Positions 8,874-18,100 of a stretch of DNA of 64,000 bases are shown here, piece by piece. The stretch's first letter is position 1. Every line of letters begins with the position of its first letter. Under the pieces are notes generated by a model. The model had not been told where the DNA came from and made no database searches. It saw nothing but the letters and a program-made list of their open reading frames with translations. The DNA comes from Catenovulum sediminis (GTDB lineage Bacteria > Pseudomonadota > Gammaproteobacteria > Enterobacterales > Alteromonadaceae). The DNA lies in NCBI RefSeq assembly GCF_007289895.1, contig NZ_CP041660.1:3720001-3784000 (forward strand). Reading direction: 5' to 3'. The position numbers were made by a program, and so were the translations under genes.

Positions 8874-9300
8874 GTGTCGAAAAATTAGTTTAAACCCCTA
8901 TCCACAGGGCGTTCGACGCCAATTCGGTTCAAACTATGACAGCAATTTGGCTGAGTTGAAAATTGTTATGATGGTAGCGCGGTAAAGTAGTGTATTTTTT
9001 AGCCGATCGTATGACCGATAATTTGGGAAAAGTTATGATGGGAAAAAAGTACGCTACATTTGCAGGCTTAGTCTGTCTTGAGTTTCAATTTCATGCTCAA
9101 CGGGCTTTTATATAGCTTCTTCATTGGCCTTTTTTTCCTGATTTCCAGATTTTGTCGCCGTGAATTTCCAATATTGTTGTCGCATTGTTTGCTCATCAGA
9201 GCTTCATTTAATTGCCCCACATAAGCGGTCAGTCGGCTGCCTTGTTGTTTTTTATTAAGGTCGCGTGAATCTTTTAATCAATTACAAGGACTTCTCTTTT
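8874..9300. other. Right end of B, tail of the A zinc gene, and leader of the A transposase
   Basis: 8874-9058 is the non-coding right end of element B with A-rich GGTAAA/GGGAAA repeats. 9059-9063 is the second TTTGC duplication. 9064-9115 is the 3' remainder of the interrupted zinc-ribbon gene of A, ending TAG. 9116-9300 is the leader of the transposase gene, with no further gene seen. Confidence 0.7.
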
Positions 9301-10542
9301 ATGACTCAGTTAAAAGCCAACAAACCACCATTAGAAATTCGTTTGCAAGTGTTAAGCGCGGTCGATTATGCAAAAGGCGCGACCATTAAAGCGCGTATTC
9401 AAGATGTCGCGACACGCACTTTTGTAGATAAACAAACCAATATTCACTACCAATTTACTTGGCGTACCATTAGCACTTGGGTGTATCGTTTTAAAAAACA
9501 TGGCGTAACCACGTTAGACAATAAAACCCGCATAGATAAAAACCACTACCGCAAAGTGCAACCTAATGAGCTTGCCGAGGCCATTCATGAGGTACTGCCA
9601 ACCCTTGGTCGCAGTAAAAATGGTCATGTGCCTAAAATGGCTTTATATCGGCGTTTATTAGCCAATGGGTTGTTTAAACGTTCACAATTATCACAAACCT
9701 CTTTTTATCGAATGGTCAGTACACATGGCTTGTTAGACAGTGAGCAATGTCAAAAACTGCGCCAGTCTTTTGCTATGCAGTTTAGCAATGAGTTGTGGCA
9801 GGCAGACACGATGCACGGTATTCGGGTAAAGGATGAACAAGGCAATCTACGCAAAACCTTTTTAATCGCCTTTATTGATGATGCTTCGCGCTTAATTATT
9901 CATGCCGAGTTTTTCTATGCCGACAATACCACCAATATGTGTGATGCCTTTAGAACTGCTTTATTTAAACGCGGTAAACCTGAACGCCTGTACTTTGATA
10001 ATGGCAGTAATTATTCGTCTAAAGAAATTTTACAAGCTTGTGTGCGCTTGGATATTCATCTGTCCCATGCCCCCATTCGAGATGGTGCGGCCAAAGGGAA
10101 AATAGAGAGATTCTTTCGGCGTTTTCGTGACCAGTTTTTAGTGGACAACCCTAACATCACCTCTCTAGATGAGCTCAATGATAAAACCAATGAATGGGTT
10201 GAACACTGTTATAACAGTCAATTTCATTCTGGTATTCAAATGACCCCTTTGGACAGGTTTTGTTTGGACTTAAATCGCATTCAATTTATTGCCGATGATG
10301 AATTTACCGAAGAGGTGTTTTTTGTGGAGCAAGACCGCAAGGTGTCTAAAACCAATGTCTTTTCCATTCATAAACAACAATTCGAATGCCCTGTTGATTT
10401 ACGCGGTAAAACGATACAGGTTAGGTTTAACCGCAGCGCACTAGACAAGTTTATTGTCTATTACCAAGACAAACGCATGGGGCAAGCCAGTTGTTTAGAT
10501 TTACACGCCAATGCCATCAGACATATGCGAGGTGATGCATGA
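9301..10542 (+). CDS. DDE transposase (rve core, TniA/TnsB-like), transposon A
   Basis: About 413 residues from the ATG at 9301, which matches the start of the B paralogue. A start at 9265 would add 12 unrelated residues. HTH region at the N-terminus, integrase core with D in WQADTMHG, D in YFDNG and E in KGKIERFF, and a Mu-type C-terminal beta domain. It is complete and shares most residues with the B transposase. The stop overlaps the ATPase start by 4 bases. It is likely functional, but element A has lost its intact zinc-ribbon gene, so autonomous transposition of A may be impaired. Confidence 0.88.
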   Translation: MTQLKANKPPLEIRLQVLSAVDYAKGATIKARIQDVATRTFVDKQTNIHYQFTWRTISTWVYRFKKHGVTTLDNKTRIDKNHYRKVQPNELAEAIHEVLPTLGRSKNGHVPKMALYRRLLANGLFKRSQLSQTSFYRMVSTHGLLDSEQCQKLRQSFAMQFSNELWQADTMHGIRVKDEQGNLRKTFLIAFIDDASRLIIHAEFFYADNTTNMCDAFRTALFKRGKPERLYFDNGSNYSSKEILQACVRLDIHLSHAPIRDGAAKGKIERFFRRFRDQFLVDNPNITSLDELNDKTNEWVEHCYNSQFHSGIQMTPLDRFCLDLNRIQFIADDEFTEEVFFVEQDRKVSKTNVFSIHKQQFECPVDLRGKTIQVRFNRSALDKFIVYYQDKRMGQASCLDLHANAIRHMRGDA

Positions 10543-11348
10543 TTTCTTCTGTATTTGCCATTACTAAAGAGCCGTTTAATCGCACGCATTTGGCTTTGTT
10601 ACCGCAGCAAAAACACATTGTTGATATTATTAAAATTCACGCCGCGCAAGGCGGGTTTTCTGTCATTATTGGTGAGCCTGGTGTCGGTAAAAGTGTATTG
10701 CGCGAACATATTGAAAGTTGGTGCAATGAGCGTGACACCTCTGTGGTTTCAGTTTCCAGAACCATGCATACTTACTTGAATATTTTAAAGCAATTGGCCT
10801 TATCATTTAAATTAGATGTGCCTGCTAAAGATTTAGAAACTGAGCTGATTAAAGCCGCCTTTGAGCATGTTCGTCAACGTAAAACGCTATACACCTTAAT
10901 TGATGAAGCGCATTTGTTGAACATGGAAACATTACGTAAATTGCGTTTGTTGTTTGAGAAATTCCCGAAAAAACACAATTTAGTTTTATTGGGGCAGCCA
11001 GATTTATTGCACTATCTATCGCTGAATATTAATGCGGATATCAAGTCGCGTATTACTTTTTCTCAAGCTATTAAACCTCTGAATGATGGTGACCTTGAAC
11101 GCTATATTGTAAAGGAATTAGAAGCCGCTAAAATGGGTATCAACACCTTTGATTCTGCTGCCATTGAGGTCATATTACGCTCGGCAAATGGTAACTTACG
11201 TTTATGCCGTAATCTGTGTTATGCCAGTTTGATTGAAGCCTGTCGCGAGGCTAAAAAGATTGTCACCATCAGTCATGTGAACAACGTACTGATTCAACCA
11301 CATTGGCGCAGCCATGAAGAATTGATTAAGCAACAGGTGGTATCATGA
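10539..11348 (+). CDS. AAA ATPase, ExeA/TniB-like, transposon A
   Basis: A 269-residue ATPase with Walker A GEPGVGKS and Walker B TLIDEAH, paralogous to 7948-8754. It overlaps the transposase gene at its start (ATGA) and the 55-codon ORF at its end (ATGA), so the three are probably translated in a coupled fashion. By analogy with TniB/TnsC it selects target DNA and stimulates the transposase. Confidence 0.87.
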   Translation: MISSVFAITKEPFNRTHLALLPQQKHIVDIIKIHAAQGGFSVIIGEPGVGKSVLREHIESWCNERDTSVVSVSRTMHTYLNILKQLALSFKLDVPAKDLETELIKAAFEHVRQRKTLYTLIDEAHLLNMETLRKLRLLFEKFPKKHNLVLLGQPDLLHYLSLNINADIKSRITFSQAIKPLNDGDLERYIVKELEAAKMGINTFDSAAIEVILRSANGNLRLCRNLCYASLIEACREAKKIVTISHVNNVLIQPHWRSHEELIKQQVVS

Positions 11349-11512
11349 AAATACTACAAACCACCCAATACCTAAGTGCGCAAGACGCCGAGCCAATCAT
11401 ACACTTCTTGGATGATATTCGTGAAATGCTAATCACTCATTACGGTGAGGAAATACGCCAACATCATCGTAGTCGCTTAAAACTCGAAGAAAATGAGCAG
11501 AAAAACGAATAG
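11345..11512 (+). CDS. Small 55-residue protein, last gene of transposon A
   Basis: Begins MKILQTTQYLS and ends rich in Glu, Lys and Asn. It overlaps the ATPase stop codon in the ATGA pattern, which supports translation. No counterpart follows the ATPase of element B. It is a predicted soluble, charged, mainly helical protein of unknown function. It may be an accessory factor or a passenger. Confidence 0.55.
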   Translation: MKILQTTQYLSAQDAEPIIHFLDDIREMLITHYGEEIRQHHRSRLKLEENEQKNE

Positions 11513-11818
11513 TTAAACCCCATGCGCCAGAGCATCATACCCCAACGCCTGAGTTAAATACTCGGGCGTTTTACGTTTTATCGAAGTGAAACTTGACCTT
11601 ATTTGGAAAATTGCCTACTCCATCCAATACGACGATAAATTGGTTAAGAGTATGATTCAGCTTGGGAAATTGTATGATTGATACTGGTAAATTGTACGAT
11701 ATGAATTTGGTGACGCTAAAAAATTGTTCGATAACAGTGTGGTAAAAACGTCATATTTTGCCCAAATCTTACGATATTTTGATTGGTAAAAAATATGACG
11801 TTATTTATGTAAACAACA
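11513..11818. other. Right end of transposon A with repeated transposase-binding candidates
   Basis: There is no gene here. At least four related motifs point the same way: GGGAAATTGTATGAT (11664-11678), GGTAAATTGTACGAT (11686-11700), GGTAAAAACGTCATA (from 11741) and GGTAAAAAATATGACG (from 11785). The terminal bases are GTAAACAACA. Arrays of short end repeats of this type are typical transposase binding sites in Tn7- and Mu-like elements. Confidence 0.65.
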
Positions 11819-12778
11819 GCCGGTATGGCTCTTTTGCCCTAGAGAAGGCATAGTCGTAATAGCTTCGACCGTCCCAGAAAATAACGCTGCGACTTGTCCA
11901 CCACTTGCGTTGTACATACCTTCCATAGTGCTAGCCCAATCTGATGTATTAAATAAGGTAAATTCAATGCCAGCATCAACCCCAGGAACTCCAACAGTAG
12001 CGCCACCTTGAGCACTCCAATATCTTCCAAATGACACCTCCTGCCTAGAGAAATCCATATTAAAGAAAATACCTGCGGCACCAGCTCCCCCTATACCAGC
12101 ATCACCGCTGATAGAAGAACCAACAGCAAACGTAAACCCAGAATTTTCAACCGACATCCAATCAATAGATGAATCATTTAAAATAGAGCTTTCTAGATCA
12201 ATACCTTGATCCATCCTCGTTGTATCCATTCCTAAATCAACCCAAGGTGTATATTTAGCAATATCCAGCTCTAAATCAGGTATTAGAGTGTTTTTCTGAA
12301 TCCATTCTGAGTTAGCTAAATCGCTATTTTGGCGATAGTCTTTGTATTGCTCTTCATATGCTTTGAAGTCAGCATCGATGCGCTGCCTCTCAGCAACAGT
12401 GTGTTCTCGGCGCATACTTTCTTTTTGGCTACGAGCTATTTGCAGTACTTCAAAATCCGCATCAAATTTATCTCGTTGCGCTTGGCCTGTTTTGTTGATG
12501 CTGTTTGTTGATTCTTTTTCAGCGCCAGCAGTCGTACTTTTGGCTATATCTGCCATTGGCTCATCAATATTGCCGAGCTTGTCTAAATTAATTAATTTAT
12601 TAGCTCGGTCATTAATGGCTTTTTGCTCTGCTGCCGTTAAATCTTTTTCAGCACTCATCCCCTCAACAATGCTATTCCCCAACGCATTGCCAAAAGCAAT
12701 CACCCCGCCATGCAGTCCTACGCATAGAGGCATTTTCCCTTTTATTTTCAGGTTGTTGTGAGCGGATATCTGGTTCAT
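11801..12778 (-). pseudogene. Orphan toxin tip, copy 1, 3' end replaced by transposon A
   Basis: The same toxin tip as 19445-20443, but the insertion at 11819 replaces its last 45 or so residues with five residues from transposon DNA (CCLHK). The missing part is at 5123-5263. Upstream it differs from copy 2: the frame continues through GLHGGVIAFGNALG to an ATG at 12778, so more of the pre-toxin segment is present. The toxin is probably inactive because its C-terminus is gone. The matching lipoprotein gene at 4704-5120 is now 6.7 kb away. Confidence 0.8.
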
Positions 12779-13418
12779 TTGTGCAGTATCTTACTTTTTT
12801 GCCCTAGATGCACTTTTTTTTCTTAGTGGCGGGTAAATGGCTGGGTTGGCCGTTAGGCCAACATAGCCATTTAACCGTCTATTGCCCCTTGGGGTTGGGG
12901 TTGGGGGTTATAAAGTGTTGGCGCTTGCGCCAGCTTTGTAGGCTTTAGGCAATTTATACATAATGTAAATTATAGGGCGCTAGCGGACTGTACCCAACAA
13001 TGTGGCTCGGCCACTTTATTGGGTACAGCCTATAATTTTTTACATTATGTTAACCCGAAGGGCTTGATTGCCTAAAGCTGGTTAAGCCCTAAGCTTAGGG
13101 GTGAACAGGATTAGCAGAAGTTTACTTCTGCCCTGTGAACACCGAAGCCATGGATGGCGTAGGGTGCCTGGCGTTGCGTAGCAGGACTGTGAAGCTACAG
13201 AAGGCGCATTGGAAGGAGCTTGCGACTGGAGATGTGGGGTTTGGTAAATAAAAAAACCGCAGTGAACCTTTAAGCGTGGGCGCTGGCCTTGCTGCTTTAG
13301 TGCTTAAGTTTGCTAGGGCTTTTGTTGCAAGGCCTGTGACTGCGCTTTAAGGTGAGCAAGCTGCCTTTTTGTTTCTGGGGCTTGCCGATAATGATGATGT
13401 TCGAGTGCCGACTCTATT
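12779..13418. other. Gene-free structured region
   Basis: 640 bases without a convincing gene. 12942-13078 is a large imperfect palindrome (separate entry). Downstream there are further small palindromes, for example GCAGAAG-TTTA-CTTCTGC near 13109-13126 and CCCTAAGCTTAGGG near 13086-13100. The region is richer in G and C than its neighbours and has many short inverted repeats, so it could encode a structured RNA or mark recombination. I do not recognise it. Confidence 0.45.
12942..13078. repeat. 137-base imperfect palindrome with two inverted dif-like sequences
   Basis: The outer arms are GCTTTAGGCAAT (12942-12953) and ATTGCCTAAAGC (13067-13078). The inner arms are CTGTACCCAA...GTGGC (12988-13006) and GCCAC...TTGGGTACAG (13010-13028). 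In between, the minus strand of about 12952-12979 reads as an 11-6-11 site, CCTATAA-TTTACA-TTATGTATAAA, which resembles dif (XerD arm TTATGT..AA). On the + strand CCTATAA...TTATGTTAA (13029-13053) is a second dif-like sequence with a 9-base centre. Paired inverted dif-like sites that fold into a hairpin are known from the CTX-phage attP. The link here is inference. Confidence 0.5.
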
Positions 13419-13745
13419 TTACTCAAACTCTTTTAATATTTGTTTTAAAGCTTCTGCTGTTATATCCGATTGTTCCGCTTTTGAGTATATGGTCACCAGT
13501 ATGCAACGTATGTCTGTTTTAAGGTAATAAATTATTCGGTAACCACCACTTTTACCTCGTTTACTGTCGCTATTTTGCGCTCTAACTTTATACAAGGTGT
13601 AAGGAACACCTGTTATTTGTGAACCTGGTGTTTCACCGTTGACAAGCGCTCGTAAAATTGGACTCACATCTGTTTTTATTCGTTTGTATTTACGTGATAA
13701 ACGTTTTAGCTGGCGTTTAAACCCTTCTGTGTATTCTATATTCAT
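13419..13745 (-). CDS. RelE/ParE-superfamily toxin of a toxin-antitoxin pair
   Basis: A 108-residue basic protein with the RelE-like core: an N-terminal helical part (FKRQLKRLSRKYKRI), then the beta-sheet region KVRAQNSDSKRGKSGGYRIIYYL and ILVTIYSKAEQ near the C-terminus. Members of this family are usually mRNA-cleaving toxins, or gyrase inhibitors in the ParE branch. The branch cannot be told here. Its gene lies 6 bases after the antitoxin gene on the same strand. It sits between the two copies of the long repeat and may stabilise them. Confidence 0.82.
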   Translation of the reverse strand: MNIEYTEGFKRQLKRLSRKYKRIKTDVSPILRALVNGETPGSQITGVPYTLYKVRAQNSDSKRGKSGGYRIIYYLKTDIRCILVTIYSKAEQSDITAEALKQILKEFE

Positions 13746-13751
13746 TTTAAT

Positions 13752-13976
13752 TTAATCAACGTCAATGCCATCCCACAGGGTTTCTATTGGATGCGTTTTA
13801 CCAGCCACGACCTCTTTCCAGCCTTCTTTGAAGCTGGCTTCTGCTGATGGCAAATCAGATGAAACCCCTTCATTAAACGAATGAACAATCCGCAATAGTA
13901 ACGGACGGTATTCTTCAGGAGTTTGGTCGATTTCAGCGTGTAATTGCTTAGTGTAATCAATCATGGTTATGGGCAT
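13752..13976 (-). CDS. Antitoxin partner of the RelE-like toxin
   Basis: A 74-residue acidic protein lying immediately upstream of the toxin gene, the usual antitoxin-first order. The C-terminal segment (ASFKEGWKEVVAGKTHP...LWDGI) looks like the toxin-wrapping tail of antitoxins paired with RelE-type toxins. No clear DNA-binding domain was identified, although the N-terminal part may provide it. The assignment rests on size, order and partner. Confidence 0.75.
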   Translation of the reverse strand: MPITMIDYTKQLHAEIDQTPEEYRPLLLRIVHSFNEGVSSDLPSAEASFKEGWKEVVAGKTHPIETLWDGIDVD

Positions 13977-14078
13977 ACCTATAGCCTCCGATATTCAAGC
14001 CTTTGGTTCAGTGTATGCAATTATACAGTGTTAGTGAAGTTATCTGTCACTTTTGACAGCCTATATTGTTTCGCCCGA

Positions 14079-15125
14079 TTAAATTTCATCTTCTTCATCC
14101 TCTAACATTTGCTGTAATTCGGCCATATCCTCTCCTTCGGCTTCTGAGGCTTTTTTCAGTTTGGCGGGATGGCAGCGTGTGTGAACGTCTTTTAAAGCTT
14201 TGATGCTCACTTGGGTGTATATCTCTGTGGTGCTCAGCTCTGCATGACCTAGCATGGCTTGGATAAAGCGAATGTCTGCGCCATTTTCTAACATTAGCGT
14301 GGCCATTGTGTGCCTAAATAAATGGCAACTGCCTTGTTTGGGTATACCTGATTTTTCAACATATTGGGCTATGGTGCGTGACAGCCAGTTTTCATTAAAC
14401 TTTTCACCGAGCCTAGTTAAAAATAATGTGCCATCGTCACTGGCCAGTGCCAGCTCTGGGCGCACTTCGTTTAGGTAGCAGCTTATCCAGTGTGCGGCTC
14501 GCTCGCCAAGCGGTAACATGCGGTCTTTTTTGCCTTTGCCTTGGCGTACCAGTATGGTTAACCGCTCTAAATCGATATCAAATACGCTTAGGTTAACCAC
14601 TTCCATTCGGCGTATGCCGGTTGAATACAGCACTTCCATTACGGCTCTGTCTCGAATACCCAGTGGCTCGGCGCTGTTGGCTTGGCGCATCACTTTTTCA
14701 ACTTCTTTTTCACTTAATATGGCTTTGGGTAAACGTTGGCGTATTTTGGGTGGCTCTAGTTCGCTGGCTGGGTTATACAGCAGGTAGTTGCTTTTGGTTA
14801 ACCATTTAAACCAGCTTTTAAGTGGGCTTAATTTAGCCCGTTGTGAGTAGATGGACAGTGGTTTGCCGTCTGCTTTGCGGTATAAATATAAATGCCTTTG
14901 GTAGCGCTCTAATATGGGTTTGGTGATTTCTGGCGGTTGGCGCAGGGCTCGGCCATCACACCATTCAATAAAATCTCGTATGTAGCGTTCATTATTCCAC
15001 AGGGTTTGCTCTGTGTAGTGTTTGATGCGTAGTGCATCTAAATAATGGTGCATAAAGGCAAGCAGGCCATTGGGGTCGGTTGGGTCGCCAACCTGTTTAA
15101 TAAAACGTTTTTCTCGTTTAGGCAC
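14079..15125 (-). CDS. Tyrosine recombinase/integrase, copy 2 (complete)
   Basis: A 348-residue phage-type integrase. The N-terminal SAM-like core-binding domain (about 20-125) is followed by the catalytic domain with R172 (STGIRRME), H268 and R271 (CHLFRHTMA), H294 (LGHAELSTT) and nucleophile Y303 (TEIYTQ). The acidic tail (last 15 residues, DEEDEI at the end) is unusual. It starts with GTG after an AGGAG site, and this start overlaps the last 8 bases of the primase gene, so the two are one operon. It probably moves the primase-regulator unit. The cognate attachment sites were not identified. Confidence 0.92.
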   Translation of the reverse strand: MPKREKRFIKQVGDPTDPNGLLAFMHHYLDALRIKHYTEQTLWNNERYIRDFIEWCDGRALRQPPEITKPILERYQRHLYLYRKADGKPLSIYSQRAKLSPLKSWFKWLTKSNYLLYNPASELEPPKIRQRLPKAILSEKEVEKVMRQANSAEPLGIRDRAVMEVLYSTGIRRMEVVNLSVFDIDLERLTILVRQGKGKKDRMLPLGERAAHWISCYLNEVRPELALASDDGTLFLTRLGEKFNENWLSRTIAQYVEKSGIPKQGSCHLFRHTMATLMLENGADIRFIQAMLGHAELSTTEIYTQVSIKALKDVHTRCHPAKLKKASEAEGEDMAELQQMLEDEEDEI

Positions 15126-18100
15126 GGGCAGCTCCTTTTTGTAGGTACGACAGGATTTGTCCGTTTACCCCTATAGGTTCATTTTCTTCTATTTTGGGTA
15201 AAGTGTGCGCCATTGCCTGCGGTTGCTGGCTTGATGTGGGGTGACTACCTGCCGACTTAGTACCGACTTGGGGGTGACCAGCCCCCGACAGGTGCGAAGG
15301 TTCCCCCGACAGCAAAGCCTGCAACCCCGACTTGCTTGCATCACACTGGTATTGACTGTTGTTTTCAACGTCTAATAAACCCTGTAAAAACCGCCCTTCA
15401 TGTTCGCCTGTGTAGAGCAGCTCATAAATAAATGAGTGTCCGCGACTGCCTCTGTGCACAAGCAGGTATTCCATTTCTTCCAATCGTTTGATGTGTACTT
15501 TCAGTTGGGTATTGCCCCAGCCGCTATAGTCTCGAACAGCTTTGCGGGTAAAGCGGTAATCACTTTGTTGTATTTTTTGGGTTTGGCAGGCATCCAAGAC
15601 CATTTTATGGATAAAATGCAGCAGTTTGCGGGTTTGCGGTGGCAGCTCGTCTAAGGTGCGCCCGAGTACTTCATGTGCTAGGTGATTAGCCACTTGAATG
15701 TCGCTGTGGGTGACTTCTATGTATTCTAGTAGTTGGCCTTTGTGCTCAATGCGTTTTATCTCGCGTTGGTATTGGTGTAATAACGCTATGGCTCGGATAA
15801 GTGTTAGGTATTTCATATGGTCGCGGCGCGTACGGGTTTTATCCGATAAAAAGGTTAATTGCTCGGCATAGGGGTTGGCGACCAGTAAAGGGCGTAATAG
15901 TCGTTGGGCATTTTGGTGTAGGTGTATCACGTCTTTTTTGTTGTTTTCAGCAAGCAGGCCTTCTATGGTTTGGCGCTGGCGCTGCATTTTGTGGATGGCT
16001 TCGGTTTGTTCGCGGGTTTCATTGACGGATAACACTAAGCAGCGGTTCATCAGTTCTTCATCAATATCTATCGCTGTGGTGGTCATCATTAACATCACAG
16101 GCCCTTCTACTTTATATTGCTGCGTTTCTAAATTGCCTGTGACTGGGTTTTTACCTGTTGAAGCGATACTCACCTCACCTTCTGATTGCAGTAGTTTTAA
16201 TGCATAGGCGGCTTGGTCTGCTCCTTCCTCTTCTGATATGGCCAGTATTTTATGTTTTAGGTTGGTTTCGCCCATGTAATACAGGCTTTGGCCTGTCATT
16301 GAGCTAAATTGGATGCGCTCTTCTGTTGGTGTCATATTTAACACTGCATCCATTAATGAGCTTTTGCCTGCGGCGCTGCTAGATTGGATCATAACCGCTA
16401 ACGGTTTATCGAGCTTGCGACTAACCGCGGCCAAGTAACCGACAAGCTTGTTGGTTTCCTCTCCAATAACGCCGCAGGCCTCGAAGTCTTGTAAAATGCG
16501 GCTAAGAAGAGAAGGTGAATTTAAAAGTTCAAGGGCAGCTTTGCGCTCTGCTTCGGTTAAATGATTATGCTGACTGGTTTGGGCTTGTTTGTTTTGTTGT
16601 TTTTTATCTTGCAGCGATTCAAGCTTAAGTAATATATGGCCTAAGTCTTTTTTAATGTCATCTTCTGATACGCAGAGTTCTAAGCTGGCTTGTTTGATGT
16701 ATAAATGTCTGGCACGCGCTGAGTAAATATCTAAATTATCAACATGGAAGCTATCCTCTAAACTCACCAGTAAATTTACTTTTAGCTGCTCGACACTTTG
16801 GTTTTTATCTAAACCTCGGATGCGGTAACGGCGATTGTCTAAGGTGATGATAAGTTCATTGGATGCACTGGCGTTTTCATCTAAATCGGTTTGCTCTGGC
16901 ATGTTTTGTTCTGGCGTTGTTTGTGTGGGCATTGCTTGCTCAGGTATGGCAGCCGCTTCGGTTGGGTACATCTTTTCTGGCCCTACACCTTTTCCTAACC
17001 ACTGTGCTTTTCTTATCGCAAGGCCAAGGCTTTTTTGTGCAGGTTTAACTTGTCGGGCATATTCGTTGGCATCCATGCCTTTTGGAAATAATATTCTAAA
17101 TACTTCAAAGCCTTGATTCATCAGTTGTTCAGCTAAACTGTCTGCGGCTTTATTGCCTGCATCATCTCTGTCGTAGGCAATTAACACACGTTTAATTTGA
17201 TGTTGTTTAAAGGCTTGTAAGTGGTCGTCTATAAAACCATTGGTGCCATAACTTGCGGTGACATTTCTAAAACCATGTACCCAAAAGGTCATGGCATCAA
17301 TTAGGCTTTCACATAAAATAATTTCATCTGTGGCGCTCAGTGCTTGAATATTCCATACCCCTTGATGTGGGCCTGGTAAGTAGGTGTGTTTGGGGGTGCC
17401 TTTGCGTAAGTTGTCTAATAGTTTGCGGCCGTATATTTCGACTATGTGGTTTTGTTCATCGACCACGGGCACCACAATTGAGCCATTAAAATGCTCATGG
17501 CCTGATTGTCTTAATATGCCAAGTTGTTGCAGCTTGCCGCGAATATCAGCCCCTGCTTGGCGATTTTTTTGTGGTAGGCGATAACCGAGCGTGCGATTTG
17601 CAAAACCCAGTTGAAAGGTATCAATCAGCTTTGGGTGTTCAAGGCCGCGCTGTTTTAAATACGCCAAGGCTTCAGGTGATTGTTTGAGCGTTTGGTGATA
17701 ATAACCCACCACTTGTTGAAGCGTCGCTTGTGAGTCGGCATCACCACTTAACGGCGTTGGCAATTTTTGTGTGGTGCCATATTTTACCGCCTTTGTCGTT
17801 GGCTCAGCCTCACTAGCGACTAAGGAAGAAATATCTTGCGATGCACATGGATGTGCAAGTGCCGCGTGAGAATGGATATCGGAAGCGGTTAGTATTTCAA
17901 CTGCATGACGAAAGCTCACGCCTTGTGTTTTCATCACCCAATCAATCACTGAGCCACTTTCACCGCACCCAAAACAGTTAAACAAGTTTTTAGATGGGGT
18001 AATAACACAACTTTCCGTTTTATCATCATGAAATGGGCAGCACAGCGCTTTGTCTTTTACGCCATGACTTTTGAGTTTATAGCCTTGTGATTCAACCAAG

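Larger units (their letters stand above)
5921..9058 (+). mobile_element. Transposon B: complete 3.1-kb element nested inside transposon A
   Basis: Starts TGTAATTTACC at 5921 and ends ACGCTACA at 9058. It is flanked by TTTGC at 5916-5920 and 9059-9063, a clean 5-base target duplication. It carries the zinc-ribbon/HTH gene, transposase and ATPase, all rightward, with a hairpin and terminator after the ATPase. Its first 50 or so bases are nearly identical to the left end of A, although the encoded proteins are clearly diverged. All genes look intact, so it may still be mobile. The right end has GGTAAA/GGGAAA-type repeats (about 8980-9058) that may bind transposase. Confidence 0.9.
5264..11818 (+). 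mobile_element. Transposon A: TniA/TniB-like element, outer member of a nested pair
   Basis: Comparison with the uninterrupted copy near 19580 defines the insertion exactly. The element starts TGTAATTTACC and ends GTAAACAACA. The flanks share GCCGGT, a 5-6 base target duplication (five if the terminal G is counted inside the element). Without the nested element B it is about 3.4 kb. It carries a zinc-ribbon/HTH gene (5427-5920 plus 9064-9115, interrupted), a DDE transposase (9301-10542), an AAA ATPase (10539-11348) and a 55-codon ORF (11345-11512). TGT/ACA ends, a short target duplication and a DDE-plus-ATPase pair resemble the Tn7/Tn552/Tn5053 superfamily. The exact family is not identified. 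Confidence 0.9.
1..12694. repeat. Copy 1 of long direct repeat (interrupted by transposon A)
   Basis: 1-5263 plus 11819-12694 match 14322-20455. The offset is 14321 before the G-run difference near 950 and 14322 after it. Identity stops at 12694, within the codons for the FGNALGN motif of the toxin gene. The left boundary lies outside the window. The transposon inserted after duplication, because copy 2 retains the empty site. Confidence 0.92.

Noticed and set aside
12342-12761. + strand ORF of 139 codons opposite the toxin tip (also at 20103-20468)
   Set aside because: A shadow of the conserved toxin linker. It recurs only because the cassette is duplicated.
12942-13078. Integron attC site
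   Set aside because: It has a palindromic shape and a nearby toxin-antitoxin pair, but the outer boxes are not in RYYYAAC...GTTRRRY order with complementary arms. Dif-like halves fit better.
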